From Polaribacter pectinis (GTDB taxonomy: Bacteria; Bacteroidota; Bacteroidia; Flavobacteriales; Flavobacteriaceae), in NCBI RefSeq assembly GCF_014352875.1, contig NZ_CP060695.1:1643501-1707500 (forward strand): DNA of 64,000 nucleotides, in the 5' to 3' direction. Position numbers and translations under genes: made by a program. Shown here one piece after another: positions 52,054 to 60,708 of the stretch (position 1 is its first letter; each line of letters begins with the position of its first letter). Under the pieces are notes generated by a model, which was given only the letters and a program-made list of their open reading frames with translations, did no database searches and was not told where the DNA came from.

Positions 52054-53154
52054 ATGAAGAAAATTTTATTAAGCGGAGCATTTTTAATGTTTGGCGCAAT
52101 TGCTTTTGGGCAAGACTTACCAACAAATCCTGAACCAGGAAAATGTTATGTAAATTGTAAAACTCCAGAAGTATGGAAAAATGAAGATGTAACAATTGAA
52201 ATTGCACCTGCATACAAAAGAATTGTAACACACCCTGCAGAATACAAAACTGTAACAGAAAGAGTTTTAATTAAAGAAGCTGGAACGCGTTTAGTTCCTG
52301 TAGCTGCTGTTTGGGAAACAAAAACTGTTTCTTATGTTGCAAAAGAAGACGCTAATAAATTAAGAGCTGTAAAAGCTACTTTTACTCCAGACTCTGAAGT
52401 AATAGAAACTAAAGCTGCATCTGCAAATTGGGAAATGAGTGAAAAAGCACCAGATTGTGAATCTAGTGACCCTAATGACTGTAGATATTGGTGTTATAAG
52501 CCAGTACCAGCACAATTTGTAACTGTACCTTTAACTAAATTAGATACAGATGCAAATACTGTTTCTACACCAGTTCCTGGATACGAAAAAACATATACTA
52601 AAAAAGTGATGGTAACTCCTCCAACAACAAGAACTATAGATATTCCTGCAGAATACGGAACTATTAAAAAAGTAGTTTTAGTAAAAGATGCTTGGAAAGA
52701 AGAAATTACTGTTGCTGCTAAATACAAAACTGTAACTAAAGAAGTTTTAGTAAGCAAAGGTGGTTTAACAACTTGGAAAGAAGTAGAATGTGAGTTAGTA
52801 AACAATACTCCATTACCTATTACTTGGAATTTAGGAAGCGCAACTTTAACTCCTGGAGCTAAAAGAATCATTGACGCAAGATTATTACCTATCTTAAAAG
52901 ATGGAATCTCTGTTGCTATTGAATCTCATACAGATATGAGAGGAACAAAAGAAAGCAACCAAGATTTATCTGAAAGAAGAGCACAAGCAGTAACAAGCTA
53001 TTTAATCTCTAAAGGTGTAAACCCAAGCCAATTAACTGGAAACGGTTTTGGAGAGTCTAGATTAACTAACAGATGTTCTGACGGAGTTTCTTGTACTGAA
53101 GCAGAACACAGAGCTAACAGAAGAACTACTTTTAGAGTAATCAACCAAAAATAA
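52054..53154 (+). CDS. OmpA family outer-membrane protein with internally repeated N-terminal region
   Basis: A 366-residue exported protein (signal ILLSGAFLMFGAIAFGQ). The C-terminal 110 residues are an OmpA peptidoglycan-binding domain (IDARLLPILKDGISVAIESH, QDLSERRAQAVTSYLISKGV, GFGESRLTNRC, RANRRTTFRV). The N-terminal part is not a porin barrel; it has two similar stretches (PAEYKTVTERVLIKEAGTRL near residue 60 and PAEYGTIKKVVLVKDAWKEE near 200). So it links an unknown repeated envelope domain to the cell wall. Ends at a strong terminator. Confidence 0.85.
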   Translation: MKKILLSGAFLMFGAIAFGQDLPTNPEPGKCYVNCKTPEVWKNEDVTIEIAPAYKRIVTHPAEYKTVTERVLIKEAGTRLVPVAAVWETKTVSYVAKEDANKLRAVKATFTPDSEVIETKAASANWEMSEKAPDCESSDPNDCRYWCYKPVPAQFVTVPLTKLDTDANTVSTPVPGYEKTYTKKVMVTPPTTRTIDIPAEYGTIKKVVLVKDAWKEEITVAAKYKTVTKEVLVSKGGLTTWKEVECELVNNTPLPITWNLGSATLTPGAKRIIDARLLPILKDGISVAIESHTDMRGTKESNQDLSERRAQAVTSYLISKGVNPSQLTGNGFGESRLTNRCSDGVSCTEAEHRANRRTTFRVINQK

Positions 53155-53186
53155 GAGTTACTTTTAAGTAATAATTTATAAATAAG

Positions 53187-53223
53187 AAAACCGAAGTAAT
53201 TAAAAATTACTTCGGTTTTTTTT
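53187..53223. terminator. Intrinsic terminator after the OmpA-family gene
   Basis: AAAACCGAAGTAATT pairs fully with AATTACTTCGGTTTT across a 3-base loop, followed by a T-run. It also faces the minus-strand thioredoxin gene (stop at 53242), so it may serve both. Confidence 0.92.
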
Positions 53224-53241
53224 ATGCTTAAATATTAATTT

Positions 53242-53712
53242 TTAATAGTTTTCTATAACAGATTGTATAAATGGATAATAGTATTCAGTTAAAATTAATC
53301 CTTTTTTATAACCAATCATTTTTCCTTTGTGATTTACAAAAACCAACGTAGGATAAGATTGTACGTGATACTTTCTTATTAATTTAAAATTTTCTTTTAA
53401 TTTATCTGACTCTACAAGTTCTTTGTTTCTAGGGTTATCTGCTTCATATAAAATTAAATCTTTATCAGCAATTCCTTTAAATTTATCTGTGTGGAATAAA
53501 TTTTTATCTAAAACCTTACAAGGCCCACACCAATCTGATCCTGTAAAATAAATTAAAACAGGTTTTTTTTCTTTTTTTGATTTCTTTAGAGCTTCTTTAA
53601 AACTAGCTTCCCAAGATAATGTAACCTCTTCCTTAACAACAACTTCTTCTTGAGAAAAAACGGTTCCTAAAAAGAAAAAACAAATAGCAAAACTGATAAT
53701 ACTTTTTTTCAT
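53242..53712 (-). CDS. Exported thioredoxin-like protein
   Basis: A 156-residue protein. The ATG at 53712 (MKKSIISFAICFFFLG, signal peptide ending FSQ) is preferred over 53751. It has a thioredoxin fold with the redox-active WCGPCK near residues 58-63 and the cis-Pro in VQSYPTLVF. Two Cys are in the active site and none elsewhere in the mature part, so it is probably a periplasmic thiol-disulfide reductase of the DsbD-dependent type (inferred). Confidence 0.88.
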   Translation of the reverse strand: MKKSIISFAICFFFLGTVFSQEEVVVKEEVTLSWEASFKEALKKSKKEKKPVLIYFTGSDWCGPCKVLDKNLFHTDKFKGIADKDLILYEADNPRNKELVESDKLKENFKLIRKYHVQSYPTLVFVNHKGKMIGYKKGLILTEYYYPFIQSVIENY

Positions 53713-53757
53713 ATAAACTTGTTTCTTCAAAAGTATCAAAAATAATACCAATTAAAA

Positions 53758-53792
53758 AATTGCCTTGTGACTTTACAAAAAATACAGTGTCA
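53758..53792. promoter_or_regulatory. 35-nt motif upstream of the thioredoxin-like gene (second copy)
   Basis: Begins AATTGCCTTGTGACTTT and ends CAGTGTCA; 29 of 35 match the copy before the OmpA gene (51991-52025). It lies about 46 bases upstream of the thioredoxin start but in the opposite orientation. No plus-strand gene follows it, so it is either a symmetric operator or a relic of a lost gene's promoter. Confidence 0.45.
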
Positions 53793-53855
53793 AATATATG
53801 TTAAGTGATCTGAAAAGACATCCTAACGAAAATCAAAAATAGACAAACCAACGTT

Positions 53856-54887
53856 CTAACAGCGTTGGTTTTGTTGTACGTGGCTTTTTATTAACAAATT
53901 AAAAGAAGTACTTGTAACATCTAAAAAAGTAGTTTCTATACCTAAAAAAGAAACCTCATTTAACCTTCCTTCTAACCTAACAAAATCTTTTTCTGTAGTT
54001 AAAATTATTTTTCTATTAGAATTTATGGCATCAAATTTCTGTTGAATAGCATTAATTTCTGTTGAAGAAAAATGATGATGGTCTGCAAACTTTAAATGCT
54101 GATAATTAACTTTTTTATCAGATAAAAAATCTGTTAATGGTTTAGGGTTTGCAATACCTGTAACCAATAAAACTTGATAGTCTTTTAGTTCTTCTATCAA
54201 AATTTGCCTACTTCCAGACAATTTTTCAGCATAAGAAATTGTAGTAAAATAAATTTCTTTTTTATACTTCTGAAGTTTCTTTTTTATATTTTCTTGCTGA
54301 TTTTTGTCTAATTCTTTAGGGCATTTAGTAACTACAATTACATCTGCTCTATTTGCTCCGCTCCTATTTTCACGCAAATTTCCAGTTGGTAGTAAAAAAT
54401 CATCAACAAATAAATTGTTATATTTTGTAAGCAAAATATAAAAACTTCCTTTTACTTTTCTATGTTGAAAAGCATCATCCAATAAAATAATTTCTGGAGA
54501 TTTAGTTGCTATAATTTTCTTAATACCTTCTACCCTATTTGCGTCTACAGCAACATTAATTTTTTTAAACTTTTTATAAAACTGTAAAGGTTCATCTCCT
54601 ACATCTTCAGCAGAATGTGTTTCATTTAACATAACAAAACCTTCCGTTTTTCGTTTATAGCCTCTACTTAAAATTGCAACCTTGTGGGCATCTTTTAATA
54701 GACGAACCAAATATTCTATTTGTGGCGTTTTTCCAGTACCACCAACACTTAAATTACCAACAACAATTACTGGCATTTTAAAAGTTGTTTGTTTAAAAAT
54801 ACCTACGTCAAAGAAAAAGTTACGAATTGAGGTTATCAAATCGTATAAAACGGCTAATGGAAATAGTAAAAAACGAACAAGTTTCAT
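53856..54887 (-). CDS. lpxK: Tetraacyldisaccharide 4'-kinase
   Basis: A 343-residue lipid A kinase adding the 4'-phosphate to the disaccharide. Start at the ATG 54887 (the TTG at 54890 is one codon earlier). The N-terminal membrane segment (LVRFLLFPLAVLYDLITSI) and Walker A in VVGNLSVGGTGKTPQIEYL near residues 40-58 are typical. ILLDDAFQHRKVKGSFYILL holds the catalytic Asp/His region. Presence shows a normal lipid A pathway. Confidence 0.94.
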   Translation of the reverse strand: MKLVRFLLFPLAVLYDLITSIRNFFFDVGIFKQTTFKMPVIVVGNLSVGGTGKTPQIEYLVRLLKDAHKVAILSRGYKRKTEGFVMLNETHSAEDVGDEPLQFYKKFKKINVAVDANRVEGIKKIIATKSPEIILLDDAFQHRKVKGSFYILLTKYNNLFVDDFLLPTGNLRENRSGANRADVIVVTKCPKELDKNQQENIKKKLQKYKKEIYFTTISYAEKLSGSRQILIEELKDYQVLLVTGIANPKPLTDFLSDKKVNYQHLKFADHHHFSSTEINAIQQKFDAINSNRKIILTTEKDFVRLEGRLNEVSFLGIETTFLDVTSTSFNLLIKSHVQQNQRC

Positions 54888-55029
54888 CAACGTAAAAATA
54901 CAACAAAAGAATTTTTAATTTATTTAATAAACTTCAAAAATTAAAATTCTTTTTGTTATAATTCCTGTTAGTGTAAGAATTACATTTTTCGATTAAATAT
55001 GTTAACTTTGATTTTCAATACTTTTTTAA

Positions 55030-56124
55030 ATGACAATAAAAAACATCACAAATTACATAGAAGAATTAGCGCCTTTAAAATATGCCGAAGATTTTGACAA
55101 TGTTGGATTACTTGTGGGTAATTACCAAACAAAAGTTACAAATGTATTGGTTACTTTAGATACTTTAGAAGAAACTGTAGATGAAGCAATTGCCCAGAAT
55201 TGTAATTTAATAGTAAGTTTTCATCCGATTATATTTAGTGGATTAAAAAAAATAAATGGCAACTCTTATGTAGAGCGCGTTGTTTTAAAAGCCATTAAAA
55301 ATGATATTGCTATTTATGCAACTCATACAGCTTTAGATAATTCTAAAAATGGTGTTTCAGCAAAAATGTGTGAAGTTCTTGGCTTAAAAAAAACAAAGAT
55401 TCTTATTCCTAAAAAAGGAATTATAAAAATGTTAACTACTTATGTTCCTGTAAAAGATGCAGAAAATTTAAGAAAGTCTCTTTTTAATGCTGGCGCAGGT
55501 AATATTGGTAATTATGATAATTGTTCATTTAACATTGAAGGAGAAGGAACTTTTAGAGGAAATGAAAATTCTAATCCTGTTTTTGGAGAAAAAGGTAAAC
55601 TTCATACAGAACAAGAAACAAGAATTTCTGTTGTTTTCGAAAGTAAGAATGAAGCTGGAATATTAAAATCATTACAAGAAAATCATCCTTATGAAGAAGT
55701 TGCTTACGAAATAATTACTACAGAAAACATACATCAAGATATAGGAATGGGAATGATTGGTGAACTCTCTTCTGAAATGGACGAAAAAGAGTTTTTACTA
55801 TTTTTAAAGAAGACTATGAAAACAGTTTGTGTTCGTCATTCTAATTATATCAATAAAAAAATAAAAAAAGTAGCTGTTTTAGGTGGTTCTGGTAGTTTTG
55901 CAATTACTAATGCAAAAAGAGCTGGAGCAGATGCTTATGTGAGTGCAGACTTTAAATACCATGAGTTTTTTACTGCTGAAAACAGTATTTTATTAGCAGA
56001 TATTGGACATTATGAGAGTGAACAGTTTACAAAAAACCTTTTGGTTGATTATCTTACGAAAAAATTCACTAATTTTGCAGTCATTTTATCAGAAAAAAGT
56101 ACAAATCCTATTTATTATATATAA
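55030..56124 (+). CDS. Nif3-like dinuclear metal centre hexameric protein
   Basis: A 364-residue protein of the Nif3/YqfO family (long form with an inserted PII-like domain). Metal-binding pieces: SFHPIIFSGLKK, YATHTALDNSKNG (His and Asp) and ADIGHYESEQFTKN (closing His/Glu). The inserted region around residues 125-240 has the YqfO-type alpha-beta pattern. GTP cyclohydrolase I-type function has been proposed for the family; unproven. Next gene starts 2 bases later. Confidence 0.9.
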   Translation: MTIKNITNYIEELAPLKYAEDFDNVGLLVGNYQTKVTNVLVTLDTLEETVDEAIAQNCNLIVSFHPIIFSGLKKINGNSYVERVVLKAIKNDIAIYATHTALDNSKNGVSAKMCEVLGLKKTKILIPKKGIIKMLTTYVPVKDAENLRKSLFNAGAGNIGNYDNCSFNIEGEGTFRGNENSNPVFGEKGKLHTEQETRISVVFESKNEAGILKSLQENHPYEEVAYEIITTENIHQDIGMGMIGELSSEMDEKEFLLFLKKTMKTVCVRHSNYINKKIKKVAVLGGSGSFAITNAKRAGADAYVSADFKYHEFFTAENSILLADIGHYESEQFTKNLLVDYLTKKFTNFAVILSEKSTNPIYYI

Positions 56125-56126
56125 AC

Positions 56127-56900
56127 ATGGCAAAGAAGAAAGAAATTTCCGTTGAACAAAAATTAAGAGCATTATACGACTTACAGTTAATTGATTCTAG
56201 AATTGACGATATTAGAAACGTACGAGGTGAATTACCTTTAGAAGTTGAAGATTTAGAGGATGAAGTTGCCGGATTAAATACTAGAGTTGCTAATTTAGAA
56301 CAAGATGTTGCTAATTTAGAAACGGATATCAATAACAAAAAGTTAGCGATTGAAGAATCTAACGCGTTAATGAAAAAATATGACGAGCAGCAGCAAAAAG
56401 TTAGAAATAACAGAGAGTTCGATTCTTTATCTAAAGAAGTTGAGTTTCAAGAATTAGAAATTCAATTAGCTGAAAAGAGAATTAACGAATACAAGGCAAA
56501 AATTGCTCAAAAAATGGAAGTTGTTGATGCTACTAAAGAAAAGTTAGCTAAACAAGAAAAACATTTAAGCCATAAAAAAGCAGAATTAGATGCTATTTTA
56601 AAAGAAACAGAAAAAGACGAAAAACTTTTATCTGAAAAATCTGAAGAGTTTTCTAAAGCTATTGAAGGTCATTTATTTTCTGCATACTCACGTATTAGAA
56701 CTAAAGTAAAAAATGGTTTAGCTGTTGTTGCAATTGAACGTGGAGCTTCTGGAGGTTCTTATTTTACAATTCCACCACAAGTACAATTAGAAATTGCTAA
56801 TAGAAAAAAGATAACTATAGACGAGCATAGTGGTCGTATTTTAGTTGATGCTGCTTTAGCTGAAGAAGAAAAAGCAAAAATTGATAAATTATTTTCTTAA
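56127..56900 (+). CDS. Coiled-coil protein of the C4 zinc-ribbon (DUF164) family, cysteines lost
   Basis: A 257-residue protein. Residues about 20-180 form a long coiled coil (DLEDEVAGLNTRVANLEQDV, EVEFQELEIQLAEKRINEY). Residues about 207-240 occupy the place of the usual CxxC...CxxC zinc ribbon, with the conserved IPPQVQLEI and HSGRILVD frame kept, but every expected Cys is replaced (ASGGSYF and DEHSGRI). So it is a family member with a metal-free ribbon. It overlaps no gene and follows the Nif3-like gene by 2 bases. Family proteins may bind nucleic acids. Confidence 0.85.
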   Translation: MAKKKEISVEQKLRALYDLQLIDSRIDDIRNVRGELPLEVEDLEDEVAGLNTRVANLEQDVANLETDINNKKLAIEESNALMKKYDEQQQKVRNNREFDSLSKEVEFQELEIQLAEKRINEYKAKIAQKMEVVDATKEKLAKQEKHLSHKKAELDAILKETEKDEKLLSEKSEEFSKAIEGHLFSAYSRIRTKVKNGLAVVAIERGASGGSYFTIPPQVQLEIANRKKITIDEHSGRILVDAALAEEEKAKIDKLFS

Positions 56901-56921
56901 TAAAAGAAAAACAATTTCATA

Positions 56922-56953
56922 AAAAAACTCGAAGCTTTTGCTTCGAGTTTTTT
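56922..56953. terminator. Bidirectional intrinsic terminator
   Basis: AAAAAAACTCGAAGC, a short TTTT loop, GCTTCGAG and a T-run. It ends both the coiled-coil gene (plus) and the DUF349 gene (minus, stop at 56973). Confidence 0.92.
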
Positions 56954-56972
56954 GTTTTATGATATTTACTTT

Positions 56973-58871
56973 TTAGTAATCTAGATTTTTTAAGTAACTT
57001 AACTTGTCTTTCCAAACTGCTAAATCTTCCTTAAACTCGTTCACTTTGTTTTTTACATTTATAACAAGCGGATTGTCATCTTTAGCATTAGAGAAAAATC
57101 CAAGATTATTTTCTAGCTGTTGAATTTCTTTTACAACTTCATCAATCTTTTTTCTAACAAAAATTTGTTCAGAATCTAATTTTCTAACATCATTATCTGC
57201 TGCTAAACCATCTACAACATTTGTAAACTTTAACATAGAAACCTCTTTCTTATCTAAAGACAGGCCTTCTAACATTCTATCTATTTGTTTATTAAACTTA
57301 CCATCTAAATGACGAACATTTCTAGGCAGTCTACCTAACTCATTCCATTTATTTATAGCTTCTAAAACAGTTTCTTTAGTAGCTTCTTTTTCTTCTTTTA
57401 AAGATTCTAAAAAAGCTTTTTTAGCATCTACAGTTTCTTGTTGCTCTTTACTAACTGCATTTTTCTGCTGATGAAAACGATCGAAGTAATGGTTACAAGC
57501 AGCTTTAAAACGTTTCCAAATATCGTCTGAAAACTTACGTGGAACATGTCCTATTTTTTTCCAATCTGCTTGAACTTTTTTCAAAGTATTTGTAGCAGTT
57601 TCCCAATCTTCACTTTCTTTTAAAGACTCGGCAATTTCAATTAAAGCAATTTTCTTTTTTAAATTATCTTGCTGATCTCCTTTTTCTTGCTTATAAAAAA
57701 CGTTCTTTTCGCTATTAAATTTCTTTGTAGCTCCTTTAAACTGTTGCCAAACTTCTTCACTTTTAGAATATGGTAATTTACCAGCACTAAAATATTGTTG
57801 TCTTAAAGCCTCTATATCTTTTATACTCTTTTGCCAATCATTATGAGAATTATTTTTAGAAGTATCATATGCATTAATTTTTGCAACAACATCTAGTTTT
57901 TTATCAATAATTTCTTGGTATTTAGATCGCATTTCTTTGAAGTGTTCATGACGTTTATCATGAATTTTCTTTGTTGCTGCACTAAATTTCTTCCAAACTT
58001 CTTCTCGCATTTCTTGCGAAACTGGCCCAATATCTTCTTTCCAGATTTTATGTAAATCTTGCAGTTCTTTAAAGGCAAAATTTATATCGCTTTCTTCTGC
58101 AAGTTTTTCTGCCTTAATAATGATTTTTAATTTTTCTTCTAAATTATGCTTAAAATCTAGGTCTCTAAAGTCATTACTTAAATGTAATAAATCATAAAAC
58201 CTTTCTACATGATGATGGTATATTTTCCAAGTATCATTATATTTTGTTTTAGAAACTGGTCCAATAGAACGCCATGTGTCTTGTAGTTCTCTAAATTTTT
58301 TATACATAGTTGCAGAGTCTGCATTTTGTATTAAATCTTTTAAACTTTCTATAACTACTAATCTTTTTTCTAAATTATCTTTTAGTTGCTTTTCTAGATT
58401 ACCGTAAAATTCATCACGTTGACTTTTATAATCAGACAATAATTTATTGTAATCAGATTTTATAGGACTAGAGAATTGAAAATCGATAGAATTACCTCCT
58501 TCAGCTAAAAAAGCAGCTTTCTTTTCGGCTAATAACGCTCCAAATTGTTTGTTGAAAGCATTTTTTATACCATCTACTTGATTCTTAATTTTCTGAACTG
58601 GGTTGTTAGAAATTGTCTTTTTAAGCTCTGTTACCAAATCTTCTAAAGAAAACGCATCATAATCTACAGTAGGAACTTCATCTTCTTTTTCAGAATCATT
58701 TTCTGCCTCCTCTGCTACAGATTTCTCAATTTCATCAACAGCTTCTGTAGTTTCATCAACTACATTTTCTTTTACTGTTTCATCATTACTGTTTTCAATT
58801 GAAGTTTCACTTTTTACTTCTTCAACTTTATCTAACGCTTTATCTGCGTTTTCTTCATTTTTATCTAACAT
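56973..58871 (-). CDS. DUF349 domain protein
   Basis: A 632-residue soluble protein. The N-terminal 75 residues are acidic and unstructured (EEVKSETSIENSNDETVKEN). At least four DUF349 helical repeats follow, each with a WR/WKxxGPVxxxxxxxxWxxFxxA pattern, for example FRELQDTWRSIGPVSKTKYN, LQDLHKIWKEDIGPVSQEMR, WKKIGHVPRKFSDDIWKRFK. The function of DUF349 proteins in bacteria is not settled. A terminator lies downstream, and it is probably a single-gene transcript. Confidence 0.92.
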   Translation of the reverse strand: MLDKNEENADKALDKVEEVKSETSIENSNDETVKENVVDETTEAVDEIEKSVAEEAENDSEKEDEVPTVDYDAFSLEDLVTELKKTISNNPVQKIKNQVDGIKNAFNKQFGALLAEKKAAFLAEGGNSIDFQFSSPIKSDYNKLLSDYKSQRDEFYGNLEKQLKDNLEKRLVVIESLKDLIQNADSATMYKKFRELQDTWRSIGPVSKTKYNDTWKIYHHHVERFYDLLHLSNDFRDLDFKHNLEEKLKIIIKAEKLAEESDINFAFKELQDLHKIWKEDIGPVSQEMREEVWKKFSAATKKIHDKRHEHFKEMRSKYQEIIDKKLDVVAKINAYDTSKNNSHNDWQKSIKDIEALRQQYFSAGKLPYSKSEEVWQQFKGATKKFNSEKNVFYKQEKGDQQDNLKKKIALIEIAESLKESEDWETATNTLKKVQADWKKIGHVPRKFSDDIWKRFKAACNHYFDRFHQQKNAVSKEQQETVDAKKAFLESLKEEKEATKETVLEAINKWNELGRLPRNVRHLDGKFNKQIDRMLEGLSLDKKEVSMLKFTNVVDGLAADNDVRKLDSEQIFVRKKIDEVVKEIQQLENNLGFFSNAKDDNPLVINVKNKVNEFKEDLAVWKDKLSYLKNLDY

Positions 58872-58967
58872 ATCTACAATGTTTAAGGTCCATAATAATT
58901 GTTTATAAAGATAGTGACAACTTAAAGAATTAACAAATCATCTTAACTATAAAAGTTTCATTTAAAA

Positions 58968-59720
58968 TTATCTATTCCAAATTCTCCAAGATTCTTCTGC
59001 TTGAAGTTCTAACATTTCATATCCATTTTTTATAGTAGCTCCTTTTTCTTTACCTTTTGCTAAAAAAGTAGTGATTTCTGGATTATAAATTAAATCGAAT
59101 AAAAGATGCTTTTCAGTGATAAATTGATAAGGTATATTAGGAGATTTATCTACATCTGGAGAAGTTCCAACTGGTGTAGAATTGATAATTATTTGGTATT
59201 TTTCTAAAATTTCTTCAGTTAAATCTGCATAAGAAATCTCTTTCTTTCTCTGTGGTTTTCTAGAAACAAACTTAAACTTTATATCATTTTTTTTAAGCGC
59301 AAAAGCAATTGCTTTAGATGCACCACCTGTACCTAATATTAAAGCTTTTTTATGATGCTTTTTTATAAAAGGTTTAATCGAATTTTCAAAACCAAAAACA
59401 TCTGTATTATACCCTTTTAAATTTCCTCTTTTTGTGAATTTTATAGTATTAACAGCTCCAATTTTTTTTGCTGTTTTATCTAATTTATCTAAATAGGTAA
59501 TTACTTCCTCTTTATAAGGTATAGTAACGTTCATACCTTCTAGAAATTCTTCATTTTTAATTATTGAAGGAAAATCTGTAATTTGTTGAATATCAAAATT
59601 TACATATTTATGTTTTTTTAACTCTAAATTCTTAAACTTTTCTGTGAAATAACCTCGAGAAAAAGAGTAGGAAATATCTTTACCTAATAAACCAAACAAC
59701 TTATTTCTTTTTTCTTCCAT
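58968..59720 (-). CDS. aroE: Shikimate dehydrogenase
   Basis: A 250-residue NADP-dependent enzyme reducing 3-dehydroshikimate to shikimate. N-terminal substrate-binding part with GKDISYSFSRGYF, VTIPYKEEV (catalytic Lys) and TDVFGFENSI; the NADP Rossmann loop ALILGTGGASKAIAFAL; IINSTPVGTSPDV; and NGYEMLELQAEESWRIW. The length of about 250 is a little short of the typical 270. The upstream DUF368 gene overlaps it by 20 bases. Confidence 0.95.
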   Translation of the reverse strand: MEEKRNKLFGLLGKDISYSFSRGYFTEKFKNLELKKHKYVNFDIQQITDFPSIIKNEEFLEGMNVTIPYKEEVITYLDKLDKTAKKIGAVNTIKFTKRGNLKGYNTDVFGFENSIKPFIKKHHKKALILGTGGASKAIAFALKKNDIKFKFVSRKPQRKKEISYADLTEEILEKYQIIINSTPVGTSPDVDKSPNIPYQFITEKHLLFDLIYNPEITTFLAKGKEKGATIKNGYEMLELQAEESWRIWNR

Positions 59721-60708
59721 AATAATCTATAACTAAAATTAAACCTATACCAAGTGCAACATAGAAAATTGCAATCCAAGTTTCTATATTTGAAAAATCT
59801 GGAATAAAACGCTCGTAATTTTCTATAATTTTATTTCCTTTTTTATCTAATTGAATGTTTCCATTTATATTTAAAAAAGTTGCTTTTTTCCAAGGCCAAA
59901 CTATACCTAAAGAACCTGTGATAAAACCGATAATAACAGCGTTTACAATTTGATTCCATCGTTTTAAAACATAGCCTAAAACATGAGAAATTGAAACCAA
60001 CCCAAATGCTGAACCAGCTGTAAAAACACTAATTATTTTTAAGTATCTCATTTTTACAGGATCAGAAAGTACCTTAAAATCTCCTGATAAAAGACGAACT
60101 ATTATATGAAATAACTCATTAACAGAATCCACCAAAAGTAAAACATAGTTTCCTAGTAAAATTAAAATAAATGAGCCTGAAAGACCTGGAAGTGTCATAC
60201 CAGAAACCCCTATAATACCACAAACAAAAACAAACCAAAGATTATCGTTTTCTGTTGCAGGAGTTAAAAAACTAATTCCTAAACCTATAGAAGCACCTAT
60301 TACTAATGAAATAATATTTTTGGTACTCCATTCTCCAAAATCTTTTCCAATGTAGTAAATAGAACCAATTATCATCCCAAAAAACCAACTCCATACATAA
60401 AGTTCATAATTCGCTAAAAAGTAATCTAAAACAAGAGAAATACTAAAATAACTAAAAATACTTCCTCCCATTATCAAGAGAAGAAATTGTCCGTTTACAT
60501 ATTTATAGAAACTAGAAAAACGGCCATTTAAAAGTAATTTTAAAGCTATTAAGTTTATTTTTCTAAATGAGTAGATTAACTCTTCATAAAAGCCAAAAAC
60601 AAAAGAAACTGTACCACCAGAAACTCCAGGAACTTTATTAGCCGCTCCCATTGCCAAGCCTTTTAAAAAAAGGGATGTTTTCTGAACAAAATTTCGTTGT
60701 TTATGCAT
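59701..60708 (-). CDS. DUF368 (PopT-type) polyprenyl-phosphate transporter, copy 2
   Basis: A 335-residue membrane protein with about nine segments. Family signature KGLAMGAANKVPGVSGGTVSFVFGFYEE near the N terminus (read in pieces: MGAANKVPGVSGGTVSF) and GIIGVSGMTLPGLSGSFILI. DUF368 proteins have been shown to be polyprenyl-phosphate (undecaprenyl-phosphate) translocases, PopT. It directly follows the other copy (the next gene begins one base after its start) and overlaps aroE by 20 bases. Confidence 0.88.
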   Translation of the reverse strand: MHKQRNFVQKTSLFLKGLAMGAANKVPGVSGGTVSFVFGFYEELIYSFRKINLIALKLLLNGRFSSFYKYVNGQFLLLIMGGSIFSYFSISLVLDYFLANYELYVWSWFFGMIIGSIYYIGKDFGEWSTKNIISLVIGASIGLGISFLTPATENDNLWFVFVCGIIGVSGMTLPGLSGSFILILLGNYVLLLVDSVNELFHIIVRLLSGDFKVLSDPVKMRYLKIISVFTAGSAFGLVSISHVLGYVLKRWNQIVNAVIIGFITGSLGIVWPWKKATFLNINGNIQLDKKGNKIIENYERFIPDFSNIETWIAIFYVALGIGLILVIDYYGRKKK

